64,000 bases of DNA from Haloplanus sp. GDY1. GTDB taxonomy: Archaea; Halobacteriota; Halobacteria; Halobacteriales; Haloferacaceae. The notes beneath the pieces are model-generated. The model was not told where the DNA came from. It ran no database searches and saw only the letters and a program-made list of their open reading frames with translations. Both the position numbers and the translations under genes were made by a program. Positions 35,622 through 43,843 of the stretch are shown here, in pieces. Where the stretch lies: the NCBI RefSeq assembly GCF_023703775.1, contig NZ_CP098514.1, positions 1,240,001 to 1,304,000 on the forward strand. Direction: 5' to 3'. The first letter of the stretch is position 1, and each line of letters opens with the position of its first letter.

Positions 35622-36569
35622 CTAGCCGACGATCACGTAGGCGACGGCGTAGGCCAGCCAGGCGACCGTAATCGCCGAGAGGCCGGTCAGACAGGCCGCC
35701 AGCCAGTCCGGCGGTTCGACGGTCGGGCCGTCGGGAGTGCCGACCACCCGGACCCGCGGGAGCGCGCCGACGAGGCCGACGCCGAGGACGGAGAACACGA
35801 ACGGGTAGGAGAGGTCGAGCGTCGGCGCGGGAACGAGGAGGACGCTCGCGGCGTAGCCGGCGCCGAGGGTCGCCCTCGGAGCGACGGCGGTTCGGGCGCG
35901 GAGCCCCGTGGCGGCGCCGACGACGAGGACGGCGGCCCATATCGTCGCGAGTTCGGCGCCGAACGCCGCGAGCAGGTGGAGCGTCGGGTCGGCCGCGAGG
36001 GCGACCCGCTCGGCCACGAGCGTCGCGTCGAGCGGATAGCCCATCGCCGGCGGGTCGCCGGTGAAGAGGTCGCCGAAGGGGTGAGAGACGAGGCCGACCA
36101 GCCCGACAGCGAACACCTTCGGCGCCGGGAGGCCGACGGCGTCGGCGACGCCCCCGAGGAGGGCCGCACCGACGACGAAGGGGACCGTGACGACGACGCC
36201 GAGCGGGCCGCTCGCCGTCCAGGCGACGGCGACGAGGAGGGCTCCGAGGGCGGCCGCGGCGAACCGGCCGCCGCGGGTGGTACCCACGAGCGCCGCGAGC
36301 AGTGCCACTGCCGGAGCGAGGACGAGCGAGTGGGTCACCGCGCGGTGGACGAGGTTGCCCGTCGACCAGAACGCCGTCGCGAGGGTCAGGGCGTCGCCGC
36401 CGGCGGCGGCCGCGACGCCCACGAGGGCGTACGCGATGTCGACGTCGGGGAGCGCGGCGAAGCCTCCGGCCAAGAGGCCGACGGTGAGGGCTCGCTCCGC
36501 GGTCCAGCCGCGCCACACGGCGACGCCGCCGACGACGGCGAACGCGAAAGCGGCGTGACCCACGAACAT
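35622..36569 (-). CDS. YdjM-like membrane-bound metal-dependent hydrolase
   Basis: A 315-residue membrane protein with about eight spans. Conserved polar blocks near the membrane face are FVGHAAFAFAVVGG (2-15), LPDVDIAYA (about 40-48), HRAVTHSLVLAP (about 75-86) and VSHPFGDLFTGDPPA (about 165-179), the His/Asp signature of the YdjM/LexA-binding-like family. It is longer than the relative at 9028. The ATG start has a perfectly placed TATA box. Function unknown; haloarchaea carry several such paralogues. Confidence 0.78.
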   Translation of the reverse strand: MFVGHAAFAFAVVGGVAVWRGWTAERALTVGLLAGGFAALPDVDIAYALVGVAAAAGGDALTLATAFWSTGNLVHRAVTHSLVLAPAVALLAALVGTTRGGRFAAAALGALLVAVAWTASGPLGVVVTVPFVVGAALLGGVADAVGLPAPKVFAVGLVGLVSHPFGDLFTGDPPAMGYPLDATLVAERVALAADPTLHLLAAFGAELATIWAAVLVVGAATGLRARTAVAPRATLGAGYAASVLLVPAPTLDLSYPFVFSVLGVGLVGALPRVRVVGTPDGPTVEPPDWLAACLTGLSAITVAWLAYAVAYVIVG

Positions 36570-36590
36570 GCACCGAATTCTCGGGCAACG

Positions 36591-36600
36591 AGTATAAACT
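36591..36600 (-). promoter_or_regulatory. TATA box of the YdjM-like gene
   Basis: Minus-strand agtttatact is centred about 26 bases before the ATG at 36569, predicting a leaderless mRNA. Confidence 0.55.
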
Positions 36601-36634
36601 GCGCGGGCGTCGTGCGAACAGGTGACAGGGGGCG

Positions 36635-37186
36635 TCAGGCGGCTTCGTCCCCGACCTTGGCCCACCGCGCCTCGATGTCGGCGTTTCCGCGGACGACGAT
36701 GTCGTCGTCGACCGCGAAGCGGGTCTTCCGGAGTTCGATGGATCGGACCTCCCCCTCCATGTCGCCCACGCGGACGGTGTCGCCGGTCTCGAAGTCGGGG
36801 TCGCGGAGGAGGTACACGCCGGCGACGGCGTCGGCGATCATGTCGCTCGTGGCGTAGGAGACGCCCAGAGCGAGGAAGCCGGCGGCCGTGCCGAGCGACG
36901 CCGCGATGTCGTCGAGTCCGACGACCGAGAGCGTCGAGAGGCCGACCCCGAACCAGAGGAAGACGGCGACGATGGTGGTGAGAAACTGGCGGTAGACGGG
37001 CGACTGCCCGCGCATCGTCCGCGCGAGGACGGCCTTCAGGACCGCGAGGACGAGTTTGACGAGGATCGCCGCCAGCACCAGGAAGACGATACCCGTGACG
37101 ACCGTCGGGAGCGCCTCGACGAGGCGGTGGAGGAACTCGACGAGCGCGCCCCGGAGGAGGTTCGACTGGAGTGCGACGCCGGCCAT
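36635..37186 (-). CDS. Small MscS-type mechanosensitive channel
   Basis: A 183-residue MscS-family protein: three membrane spans (about 25-50, 68-88 and 92-120), the pore-lining last span rich in Gly/Ala (SLGTAAGFLALGVSYATSDM), and the beta domain with GDTVRVGDMEGEVRSIELRKT, then VDDDIVVRGNA. It stops right after the beta domain, so the usual C-terminal alpha/beta vestibule is missing. MscS channels release solutes on hypo-osmotic shock, relevant for a halophile. Whether this short form opens alone is unknown. Confidence 0.85.
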   Translation of the reverse strand: MAGVALQSNLLRGALVEFLHRLVEALPTVVTGIVFLVLAAILVKLVLAVLKAVLARTMRGQSPVYRQFLTTIVAVFLWFGVGLSTLSVVGLDDIAASLGTAAGFLALGVSYATSDMIADAVAGVYLLRDPDFETGDTVRVGDMEGEVRSIELRKTRFAVDDDIVVRGNADIEARWAKVGDEAA

Positions 37187-37234
37187 ACCCGATGGCCGGT
37201 CGCCGGGAACGTAAAACTGCGGCGCCGGGGCGCC

Positions 37235-37579
37235 CTACGCCGCCGTCCCGACGGGGTCGACGACCTCGTAGTCGTCGCTCCCGTCGTCGACGCCGATGAT
37301 GGCCCACTCGTAGTCCGGATCGAGCGACGCGAGTCGATCACGGAGGTCCCCTGTGGCCTCCATCCACGTGACGAAACACCGGAGTCGATACTCCGTCCGT
37401 CCCCCGTCCGCGCGCAGTCGCCGCGGGGAGGACGCGTCGTCGGCGTCGAGTGCGGTCACGTGGACGGTGCGCCACTTCCGTTCGGCCCGGAGGTCGACCC
37501 CGTCGCCGTCGACGGAGTAGCCGAGGCGACGGAAGATCCTCCGCGCCTCTTCGACAGGTGGCATGGTAACAGGGGCCAT
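37235..37579 (-). CDS. Small haloarchaeal hypothetical protein
   Basis: A 114-residue soluble protein with PPVEEARRIFRRLGYSVDGDG near the N terminus and RCFVTWMEATGDLRDRL and DYEWAIIGVDD later, a compact alpha/beta pattern with no catalytic signature. Two starts are possible: the ATG at 37579 fits leaderless initiation about 25 bases after a cttatc TATA-like element at 37603-37611, while 37564 (MPPVEE) would remove five residues. It resembles a haloarchaea-only DUF; function unknown. Confidence 0.65.
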   Translation of the reverse strand: MAPVTMPPVEEARRIFRRLGYSVDGDGVDLRAERKWRTVHVTALDADDASSPRRLRADGGRTEYRLRCFVTWMEATGDLRDRLASLDPDYEWAIIGVDDGSDDYEVVDPVGTAA

Positions 37580-37629
37580 GTACGCCCCCCTACGACCGGT
37601 CGGATGATAAGTGTTACCACGGCAAGGAG

Positions 37630-37869
37630 TCACTCGTGGGCGGCGTCCCAGCGGTCCGGTTTCCGGTAGTTGCCGCAGGCGTTGCACTCGATGCGTCCCA
37701 TCGCGTCCATGGCGTTGTCGAAGCTGTCGCAGTTGCCACAGAGGTAGCCCCACCGGCGGTCGCGGTCCGGGGAGCAGTAGGCGACGAAGAAGGGGCCGTC
37801 GGCGCCGCGCTCGGCGTCCTCCCGGTCGACGTAGACGGTCCGGTCGTCGGGGGTCGAACGGGCGTTCAC
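37630..37869 (-). CDS. DUF5816-like zinc ribbon protein
   Basis: A 79-residue protein with two CxxC knuckles, CGNC (44-47) and CNAC (62-65), spaced like a zinc ribbon, and conserved blocks VDREDAERG, FFVAYCSPD and GNYRKPDRWDAAHE. This matches a haloarchaeal family I know as DUF5816. The start is GTG at 37869, one base after the stop of the Fe-S assembly gene, so the two are co-transcribed and probably coupled. A role in metal or Fe-S handling is only suggested by this neighbour. Confidence 0.8.
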   Translation of the reverse strand: MNARSTPDDRTVYVDREDAERGADGPFFVAYCSPDRDRRWGYLCGNCDSFDNAMDAMGRIECNACGNYRKPDRWDAAHE

Positions 37870-37870
37870 G

Positions 37871-38236
37871 TCAGGTCCGGAAGGACTCGCCACAGCCACA
37901 CTCGGAGACGACGTTCGGGTTCTCGACGTGGAACCCCTCCGCCTGCAGGCCGGACTCGTAGTCCAGCACGGAGCCGCCGATGTAGTCGGCGCTCGCCGGG
38001 TCGACGAACACGCGGAGGTCGTGTTTCTCGACCACCAGGTCGTCCTCCTCCGGTTCGTCGTCGAATCGCATGCCGTAGGAGAGCCCCGCACAGCCCCCCT
38101 GCTGGACGAACAGGCGCAGGCCACCCACGTCGCGGTCCATCCCCTCACGGTCCATCAGGTCGAGGGCCTCCGAGGCGGCGTCGGCCGTGACCTCCACCAC
38201 CGCGTCGCTCGTCCCGTCGATGCTCTCGGTACTCAT
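37871..38236 (-). CDS. erpA: A-type iron-sulfur cluster assembly protein
   Basis: A 121-residue IscA/ErpA/SufA-type carrier. The three cluster-binding cysteines are C49 (QQGGCAGL) and C113 and C115 (SECGCGESF). The N-terminal 12 residues are an acidic haloarchaeal tail. Such proteins receive [2Fe-2S] or [4Fe-4S] clusters from the Suf system and pass them to target enzymes. It precedes the zinc-ribbon gene by one base. No suf genes are in the window. Confidence 0.9.
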   Translation of the reverse strand: MSTESIDGTSDAVVEVTADAASEALDLMDREGMDRDVGGLRLFVQQGGCAGLSYGMRFDDEPEEDDLVVEKHDLRVFVDPASADYIGGSVLDYESGLQAEGFHVENPNVVSECGCGESFRT

Positions 38237-38284
38237 GGGCGTGGATACACCGCGAAGCCTGTTAACCCTGACGGGGTGACGTAA

Positions 38285-38983
38285 TCAGTCCTCGTTACGC
38301 CGGGCGAGGGCGGGGAGCGCGGCGTCCGCCCGGACTACCCGGACCGCGCGGCGACAGCCCGCGCCGAGGACGTAGCCGGCGACGCCGAGGGTGCCGGCAC
38401 CGACGGCCGCGACGGCGAACGCGAAGGCGAGGGCCTCGGGCAGGGAGACGACGTGCTGGCCGTAGCGCGTCGAGACGACGGTGCCGTAGCGGGTCAGGCC
38501 GAGACCGAACAGGGGGCCGGCGACCAGCAGCGTCGTCGGGAGGAAGCCGGCGTTCAGCGCCGCGCTGGCCGCGGCGAGGGCGAGGAGGAGGGCGCCACCG
38601 ACGAAGACGACGGCCTGCGGGTCGGTGCCGTCCCACGTCCCGGCGAGCCACCCCTCGAGGGGCGGGTAGCCCGTCGTCGCGGCGACGCCCCACGCGGTCA
38701 CGGCCCCGAGCAGGGCGCCGAGGCCGACGAGCGCTACGGAGACGGCGGCCCGGCGGCCGAGCAGGAAGGTCAGGAGCGGCCCGCGGACGACCCGGGACAC
38801 CGGGCCACGGAGGACGCTCTCGGCCCGACGCCGGAGCCGACGGCCCCCGCCGACGAGACGCGAGAGCAGCCACGACGTCCCGGCGGCCAGTCGGCCGAGC
38901 AGCCACGCCGCTCCCGAGAGCAGGAGCGCGAGTGACGATTTCGTTCGGTTCAGGGCGGTCGGAACGGAAGTGGAGGGACGCAT
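38285..38983 (-). CDS. Polytopic membrane protein, unknown function
   Basis: A 232-residue protein with five or six membrane spans and an unusual Arg-rich stretch (GGGRRLRRRAESVLRGPVSR, about 45-64) between the first and second. A soluble loop with YPPLEGWLAGTWDGTDPQ follows span two or three. No family motif is recognised. The ATG at 38983 is chosen; an in-frame TTG at 39016 would start 10 bases after hisD. It may be co-transcribed with hisD, but no functional link is evident. Confidence 0.6.
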   Translation of the reverse strand: MRPSTSVPTALNRTKSSLALLLSGAAWLLGRLAAGTSWLLSRLVGGGRRLRRRAESVLRGPVSRVVRGPLLTFLLGRRAAVSVALVGLGALLGAVTAWGVAATTGYPPLEGWLAGTWDGTDPQAVVFVGGALLLALAAASAALNAGFLPTTLLVAGPLFGLGLTRYGTVVSTRYGQHVVSLPEALAFAFAVAAVGAGTLGVAGYVLGAGCRRAVRVVRADAALPALARRNED

Positions 38984-39025
38984 CGCGTTCCGAACGTCAC
39001 GGGCCTCGACTGTCAAATTTGCGGA

Positions 39026-40294
39026 CTATTCGAACCGGCGGCGGACGCTCTCGGCGTGGCCGTCCAGGCCCTCCGCCTCGGCGAGGGTCGTGATGGTCCC
39101 CGAGAGGCCCTCGAGCGCGTCCCGGTCGAGGCGCTGGACGGTCGTCGAGCGGAGGAACGTCTCGACCGAGAGCCCGCCGAAGCGCCGGGCGCCACCCCCC
39201 GTCGGCAGGACGTGGTTGGTGCCGGAGGCGTAGTCGCCGGCGGCGACCGGAGTGTAGGGACCGAGGAAGACGCTGCCGGCGCTGTCGATCCGATCCAGCA
39301 GCGCCTCGTCGTCGTCGGCCTGGATCGACAGGTGTTCGGCGGCGTACTCCTCGGCGAAGAGGACGGCCTCGGACATCGAGCGCGCGAGGAAGACGCCGCT
39401 GGCGTCGTTGTCGAGTGCCGCCTCGACCGTCTCGCGGCGAGCGACGTCCGGAAGCCGACGCTCCACCTCGTCGACCACCGCCTCGGCGAGGTCCGGATCG
39501 GCAGTCACCGCGACGACCGAGGCGTGGTCGTCGTGTTCGGCCTGTGCCAGCAGGTCCGCGGCCACGAAGGTCGGATCGGCGGTCCCGTCGGCGAGGACGA
39601 GCACCTCGCTCGGCCCCGCGAGGAAGTCGATGTCGACGTCGCCCCGGACCTCGGCTTTCGCCGCCGTGACCCAGCGGTTTCCGGGGCCGACCACCTTCCC
39701 GACCGGCGTGACCGTCTCGGTGCCGTAGGCCATGGCGGCGACGGCCTGGGCGCCGCCGACGCTGTAGACGGCGTCGGCGCCCGCCTCGTGGACGGCCGCG
39801 AGGGTGGCCGGGTTCAGTTCCTCGGCCGGCGGCGTCGTCACGACGACGTGGTCGACGCCGGCGACCGTCGCGGGGACGATGCCCATGAGCGCGCTCGACG
39901 GGTAGGCGGCCGTGCCGCCGGGGACGTAGACGCCGACCCGGTCGAGCGGCCGGAACCGGCGGCCGAGTTCGCGCCCGTCGAAGTCCTCGCGCCAGTCGGC
40001 CGGCAGCTGCCGCTCGTGGAACTCGCGAACGTTCTCGGCGGCGGCGCGGATGGCCGACAGCAGGTCGTCGTCGACGCTCTCGTGGGCGCGCTCGGCGGCG
40101 TCGGTCACGTCGAGGTTGCCGACCTCGACGCCGTCGAACTCCCGGCAGAACTCCCGGATCGCCACGTCGCCCTCGTCGCGGACGCGGTCCACGATGTCGC
40201 GGACGTCCTCGCGAACGGCTTCGATCCCCGCGTCGCGCTCGAACAGCGCCGCCCGTTCGGCGGGGCCGAGCCCCTCGATTTCGCGTACCTCCAT
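39026..40294 (-). CDS. hisD: Histidinol dehydrogenase
   Basis: A 422-residue zinc enzyme that performs the last two oxidations of histidine synthesis (histidinol to histidine) with NAD. GVYVPGGTAAYPSSALMG (about 107-124), VGPGNRWVTAAKAEV, DFLAGPSEVLVLAD, LLAQAEHDDHA (zinc ligand region) and EHLSIQ are present, plus SGTNHVLPTGG near the C terminus. Length is typical. Other his genes are not in the window, so as in many haloarchaea the pathway genes are scattered. Confidence 0.95.
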   Translation of the reverse strand: MEVREIEGLGPAERAALFERDAGIEAVREDVRDIVDRVRDEGDVAIREFCREFDGVEVGNLDVTDAAERAHESVDDDLLSAIRAAAENVREFHERQLPADWREDFDGRELGRRFRPLDRVGVYVPGGTAAYPSSALMGIVPATVAGVDHVVVTTPPAEELNPATLAAVHEAGADAVYSVGGAQAVAAMAYGTETVTPVGKVVGPGNRWVTAAKAEVRGDVDIDFLAGPSEVLVLADGTADPTFVAADLLAQAEHDDHASVVAVTADPDLAEAVVDEVERRLPDVARRETVEAALDNDASGVFLARSMSEAVLFAEEYAAEHLSIQADDDEALLDRIDSAGSVFLGPYTPVAAGDYASGTNHVLPTGGGARRFGGLSVETFLRSTTVQRLDRDALEGLSGTITTLAEAEGLDGHAESVRRRFE

Positions 40295-40365
40295 GGACGC
40301 ACGTTGCGCGGGCGAGCGAAAAGGGATTCCGATATGGGCGGGTGGAACCAGTCCGAAGCGCGTCG

Positions 40366-40629
40366 TCACTCCGGCCGGTTGTGGGAGTGACCGACGACGA
40401 AGGCGACGGCGTTCAGGCCGAGTAGCCCGGCGAACGAGAGACGATTGCCGGCCACCATCCCCGTCGCCAGCAGCGGGAGGTACGTCAGCGGGAGCAGGGT
40501 CGCCAGCCAGAAGGCGACGAACTGGACCGGGAGCGCGGCGTACGCGACGGCCGTGCGGAGGGCGTTCCCGAGGGTGGGCAGCGGTTCGGTGCCGGTGGCG
40601 TCGAGGGGGGTGCGTTCGGACAGGGACAT
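40366..40629 (-). CDS. Small two-span membrane protein
   Basis: An 87-residue protein with an acidic/polar N terminus (MSLSERTPLDATG) and two membrane spans (about 24-50 and 55-75), ending with GHSHNRPE. No family recognised. The ATG at 40629 follows a TATA box at 40667-40673 (minus-strand ctatatg) with a leader of about 17 bases. A short His-containing tail is the only potential metal site. Confidence 0.55.
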   Translation of the reverse strand: MSLSERTPLDATGTEPLPTLGNALRTAVAYAALPVQFVAFWLATLLPLTYLPLLATGMVAGNRLSFAGLLGLNAVAFVVGHSHNRPE

Positions 40630-40942
40630 GGTGACTGGCTCCACCCGATGCATGGATCCCCACCCCCATATAGGGGGCAAATCGTTGGGCTGTCTTCGTC
40701 TCGTTTCGCTCGGTTAACGCCGGCCGCCGAGCGATTCGTGTCGTTTTATCGCGTCGTCAGGGATTTTTAGAGAGTTTATCGAGTCCGTAGATCCCGTGAC
40801 ACCGGAACTCGGGTCCGTGACCGCTTCACGGCCGCCGAGACGCCGGCCCGTAACCGAAACCGACCACATCCGCCCGCGATCGTGACATATATCAGTTTCT
40901 CGATAACTGTTTAGGTGTCGAGAGGGAAGCCGGAGGCGAGAG
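40630..40942. other. 313-base intergenic region with two divergent promoters
   Basis: Holds the TATA box of the small membrane protein (40667-40673, flanked by runs of five C and five G that could form a tiny hairpin around the box) and that of the MOT1-type transporter (acatatatca, 40885-40894). Just downstream of the latter, cagtt (40893-40897) and aactg (40905-40909) form an inverted repeat, a candidate operator. The centre (40741-40790) is AT-rich but shows no open reading frame or RNA gene. Confidence 0.45.
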
Positions 40943-42028
40943 ATGTCGCTGGCCAGTTGGCACGAGTCGCGGTTCGACGTCGCCTGGAGGGAGGTGACGG
41001 GCGCCGTCGGCGACACCGTCACCGTCCTTCCCATCGTGGTGGCCGTGGCGGCGCTCACCGACCTCGGCCTCGGTCGGCTGCTGCTCGGGTTCGGGCTCTT
41101 TCAGGTGGTCTGGGGGCTGTACTACGGCCACCCGATGTCCGTCGAGCCGATGAAGGCGCTGGCGGCGCTGGTCATCGCCGGCGGCCTCTCGGGCGGCGAG
41201 TACGTCGCCGCGGGCCTGCTCGCCGGCGGCGTCCTGCTCCTGATCGGCACGACCGGGACGCTGGGTCGGCTGGCCCCCTACGTCGGCGAACCCGTGGTTC
41301 GGGGGATTCAGGTCGGCGTCGCGTTGATCCTGCTCCGGACCGGCGTGACGACGGGACTCGGCGACCCCCGACTCGCCGCGCTCTCCGTCGTCGTCGCGCT
41401 CGGTGCCGTCGTCCTCGGCTACCGCGACGCCGCCGCGCTGGTCGTCCTCGGCGTGGGCGCGGCCGTCGCCGTGACCGCCGGCGGATCGATCACCCCGCGA
41501 CTCCCCTCGCTCGCACTCCTCGATATCGGGGCGCTCGCGTTCTCGCGGGACGCCGTCGGTGCGACGCTCGGCCAACTCGCCATGACCGTCGGCAACGCCG
41601 CCGTCGCCACCTCGCTGCTGGTCGAGGAGTACTTCGACGCCGAGGCGTCGCCCGACGAGCTCTCGACGAGCATGGGTCTCATGAACCTGCTCGCGCTCCC
41701 CTTCGGCGCGATGCCCATGTGTCACGGGAGCGGCGGGGTCGCCGGGAAGTACGCCTTCGGCGCCCGCACCGCCACCTCGAACCTCGTTCTCGGCGGCGTC
41801 TACCTCCTGCTCGCCGTCGTCGCCGTCGACGCCGTGGCCGCCTTCCCCATGGCCGTCCTCGGGGTGGTGCTCGTCCTTGTCGCGCTGGAACTCGGCCGTG
41901 CCGGAATCGACACGGAGGACCCACTCCTGGCGGGTGGCATCGGCGTCGTCGCGCTGCTGACGAACGTCGGCGTCGCCTTCGGCGTCGGCCTCGTCGGCTA
42001 CCACGCGCTCGCGCGCTGGCGCGCCTAG
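40943..42028 (+). CDS. MOT1-type molybdate/sulfate transporter
   Basis: A 361-residue membrane protein with about ten spans. Two signatures of the MOT1 family are clear: HPMSVEPMKAL (63-73) and PMCHGSGGVAGKYAFGARTAT (about 256 on; quoted in part as PMCHGSGG). The family takes up molybdate in algae, plants and prokaryotes; some members may carry sulfate. Its own promoter has an inverted repeat that might bind a molybdate regulator. It ends in a CTAG shared with the convergent gamma-glutamyltransferase. Confidence 0.85.
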   Translation: MSLASWHESRFDVAWREVTGAVGDTVTVLPIVVAVAALTDLGLGRLLLGFGLFQVVWGLYYGHPMSVEPMKALAALVIAGGLSGGEYVAAGLLAGGVLLLIGTTGTLGRLAPYVGEPVVRGIQVGVALILLRTGVTTGLGDPRLAALSVVVALGAVVLGYRDAAALVVLGVGAAVAVTAGGSITPRLPSLALLDIGALAFSRDAVGATLGQLAMTVGNAAVATSLLVEEYFDAEASPDELSTSMGLMNLLALPFGAMPMCHGSGGVAGKYAFGARTATSNLVLGGVYLLLAVVAVDAVAAFPMAVLGVVLVLVALELGRAGIDTEDPLLAGGIGVVALLTNVGVAFGVGLVGYHALARWRA

Positions 42029-43644
42029 AAGCCCGCCGCCGCCCCGTCCTTCCGGGGTTCGGTCGCCCCCGAAATGACGCCGTCGGCCAGCCGGGTGATC
42101 TGTCCGCCGCCGAACTCCGAGGCCGACTTCACGACCACGTCGTGACCCCGGCGTGAGAGCTTCGGCAGCAGGCCCTCGGGGAACCGGTCCTCGACGGCGA
42201 GGGAGCCGTCGGCCAGGTAGCGCCAGCGCGGCGCGTCCAGCGCCGCCTGCAGGGGCATGCCGTAATCGAGGACGTTCGCGAGCACCTGCAGGTGCCCCTG
42301 GGGTTGCATGTAGCCGCCCATGACGCCGAAGGCCGCCCAGTCGTCGCGGTCGAAGCGGACGAGCCCCGGAATCAGGGTGTGGAACGGCCGCTTTCCGGGT
42401 TCGATCCGGTTCGGGTGGGCGGGGTCGAGCGAGAACGAACTCCCGCGGTTCTGGAGCGTGATCCCCGTCCCCGGCACGACGACGCCGCTCCCGAAGTGAC
42501 CGAAGACGGAGTTGATGAAGGAGACGACGTTGCCCGCCCCGTCGGCGACGGTCAGGAGGACGGTGTCGCCGTCGCCGGGGGCGGCCGGCCCGCCGACGGA
42601 GACCGAGCGGGCGCGTTCGCCGACCGTCGCCGCGCGCTCGGCGGCGTGGGCCTTCGACCCCAAGTCGGGGACGTCCTCGTACTCGGGGTCGGTGATGTAG
42701 TGGTGGCCGTCGTGGAAGGCCCGCTTCAGCGCCTCGACGAAGTAGTGGACGCGCTCGGCGGCGTCGTAGTCGTAGGCGCCGGCGTCGAGTTCCTCCGCGA
42801 CGTTCAGCGCCTCCAGGGCGACCAGCCCCTGGTTGTTCGGCGGGAGTTCGTACACCTCGGCGCCGCGGTACGTCGTCGAGACGGGGTCGACGTACTCGGG
42901 GTCGAACTCCGCGAGGTCGGCGGCCGTCAGCAGGCCGCCGCGTTCCCGCACCGCCGCCCCGATGCGGTCGGCGATGGCGCCCTCGTAGAAGGCGTCGGCG
43001 CCCTCCGTCGCCACCGTCGAGAGCGTCGAACCCAGGTCCGGGAGGGTCATCACCTCGCCGGTTTCCGGCGACCGGCCGTCGATCAGGTACTCCTCGCGGG
43101 CGTCCGCCTCGGTGAACAGCGCCTCGGCCGCCGTCCACATGTCGGCGATCACCTCGCTGACCGGGAATCCCTCGGTCGCGTAGTCGATGGCCGGCTGCAG
43201 GGCGGCCGCGAGCGAGCGGGTCCCGTGGTCCGCGAGCAGCGTCTCCCACCCGCGCACGGTCCCGGGGACCGTGACGGCGAGTGGGCCGGCGTTCGGCATC
43301 GACGCCTCGTCGGGGTCGCCGCCCGAGCGCTCCGCGACCCGTTCGCGGACGGCGTCGACCGTCGCGTCGGCAGGGGCGCCGCCACACGCCCGGAACGCAC
43401 CCACGTCGCCGTCGGCGGTGCGGTAGAGCGCGAACGCATCGCCGCCGATGCCCGTGCTCATCGGCTCGACGACGTTCAGCGCCGCCGCCGTCGTCACCGC
43501 GGCGTCGAAGGCGTTGCCGCCGTCGCGGAGGGCCGCCACGCCGGCCTGCGCGGCGAGCGGCTGGCTCGTCGCCACCATCCCCCCCTGTGCGTAGGCTGTC
43601 GACCGGCGCGAGTCGAACCGGTCGAGGTCCGGCCTCGAATCCAT
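42025..43644 (-). CDS. ggt: Gamma-glutamyltransferase
   Basis: A 539-residue Ntn-hydrolase proenzyme. The self-cleaving nucleophile is T361 in GDGDTVLLTVAD, giving subunits of about 360 and 179 residues. STGIGGDAFALYR, ELPPNNQGLVALEAL and MGGYMQPQGHLQV are conserved blocks. No signal peptide is seen, so it may be cytoplasmic, unlike bacterial periplasmic forms. Haloarchaea use gamma-glutamylcysteine as main thiol, so a role in its turnover is a reasonable inference. ATG at 43644 follows an unremarkable upstream region. Confidence 0.9.
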   Translation of the reverse strand: MDSRPDLDRFDSRRSTAYAQGGMVATSQPLAAQAGVAALRDGGNAFDAAVTTAAALNVVEPMSTGIGGDAFALYRTADGDVGAFRACGGAPADATVDAVRERVAERSGGDPDEASMPNAGPLAVTVPGTVRGWETLLADHGTRSLAAALQPAIDYATEGFPVSEVIADMWTAAEALFTEADAREEYLIDGRSPETGEVMTLPDLGSTLSTVATEGADAFYEGAIADRIGAAVRERGGLLTAADLAEFDPEYVDPVSTTYRGAEVYELPPNNQGLVALEALNVAEELDAGAYDYDAAERVHYFVEALKRAFHDGHHYITDPEYEDVPDLGSKAHAAERAATVGERARSVSVGGPAAPGDGDTVLLTVADGAGNVVSFINSVFGHFGSGVVVPGTGITLQNRGSSFSLDPAHPNRIEPGKRPFHTLIPGLVRFDRDDWAAFGVMGGYMQPQGHLQVLANVLDYGMPLQAALDAPRWRYLADGSLAVEDRFPEGLLPKLSRRGHDVVVKSASEFGGGQITRLADGVISGATEPRKDGAAAGF

Positions 43645-43735
43645 GCGCCGACCGACACCCCGTGCGCACAAAGTCGTTTGGTGTCCACGGGCCGCTGGTC
43701 GTGAACGGGTCATCCACGCCGAGACGCCACGGGGG

Positions 43736-43808
43736 CGTTGGCAACGGCTACATACCCGTTGCGAGCGGTGGGTACGCCCCACGAACGCTACGGACGCCTA
43801 TTATAAAC
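43736..43808 (+). promoter_or_regulatory. Promoter and operator-like repeat of the ABC operon
   Basis: TATA box attataaac (43800-43808) lies about 40 bases before the ATG at 43844. Upstream, arms gcaacgg (43741-43747) and ccgttgc (43756-43762) form a perfect 7-base inverted repeat with an 8-base spacer, and cgttg at 43736-43740 adds a third half-site in direct orientation to the right arm. Three phased copies of CGTTG/CAACG next to a promoter look like a binding site for an activator or repressor. Confidence 0.4.
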
Positions 43809-43843
43809 CCCCTTGAGAGGATGCCGGCAAGAATCGGGCGACG

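Noticed and set aside
40892-43744. A 950-codon minus-strand frame across MOT1 and GGT
   Set aside because: Overlaps two genes with clear family motifs; its translation is low-complexity.
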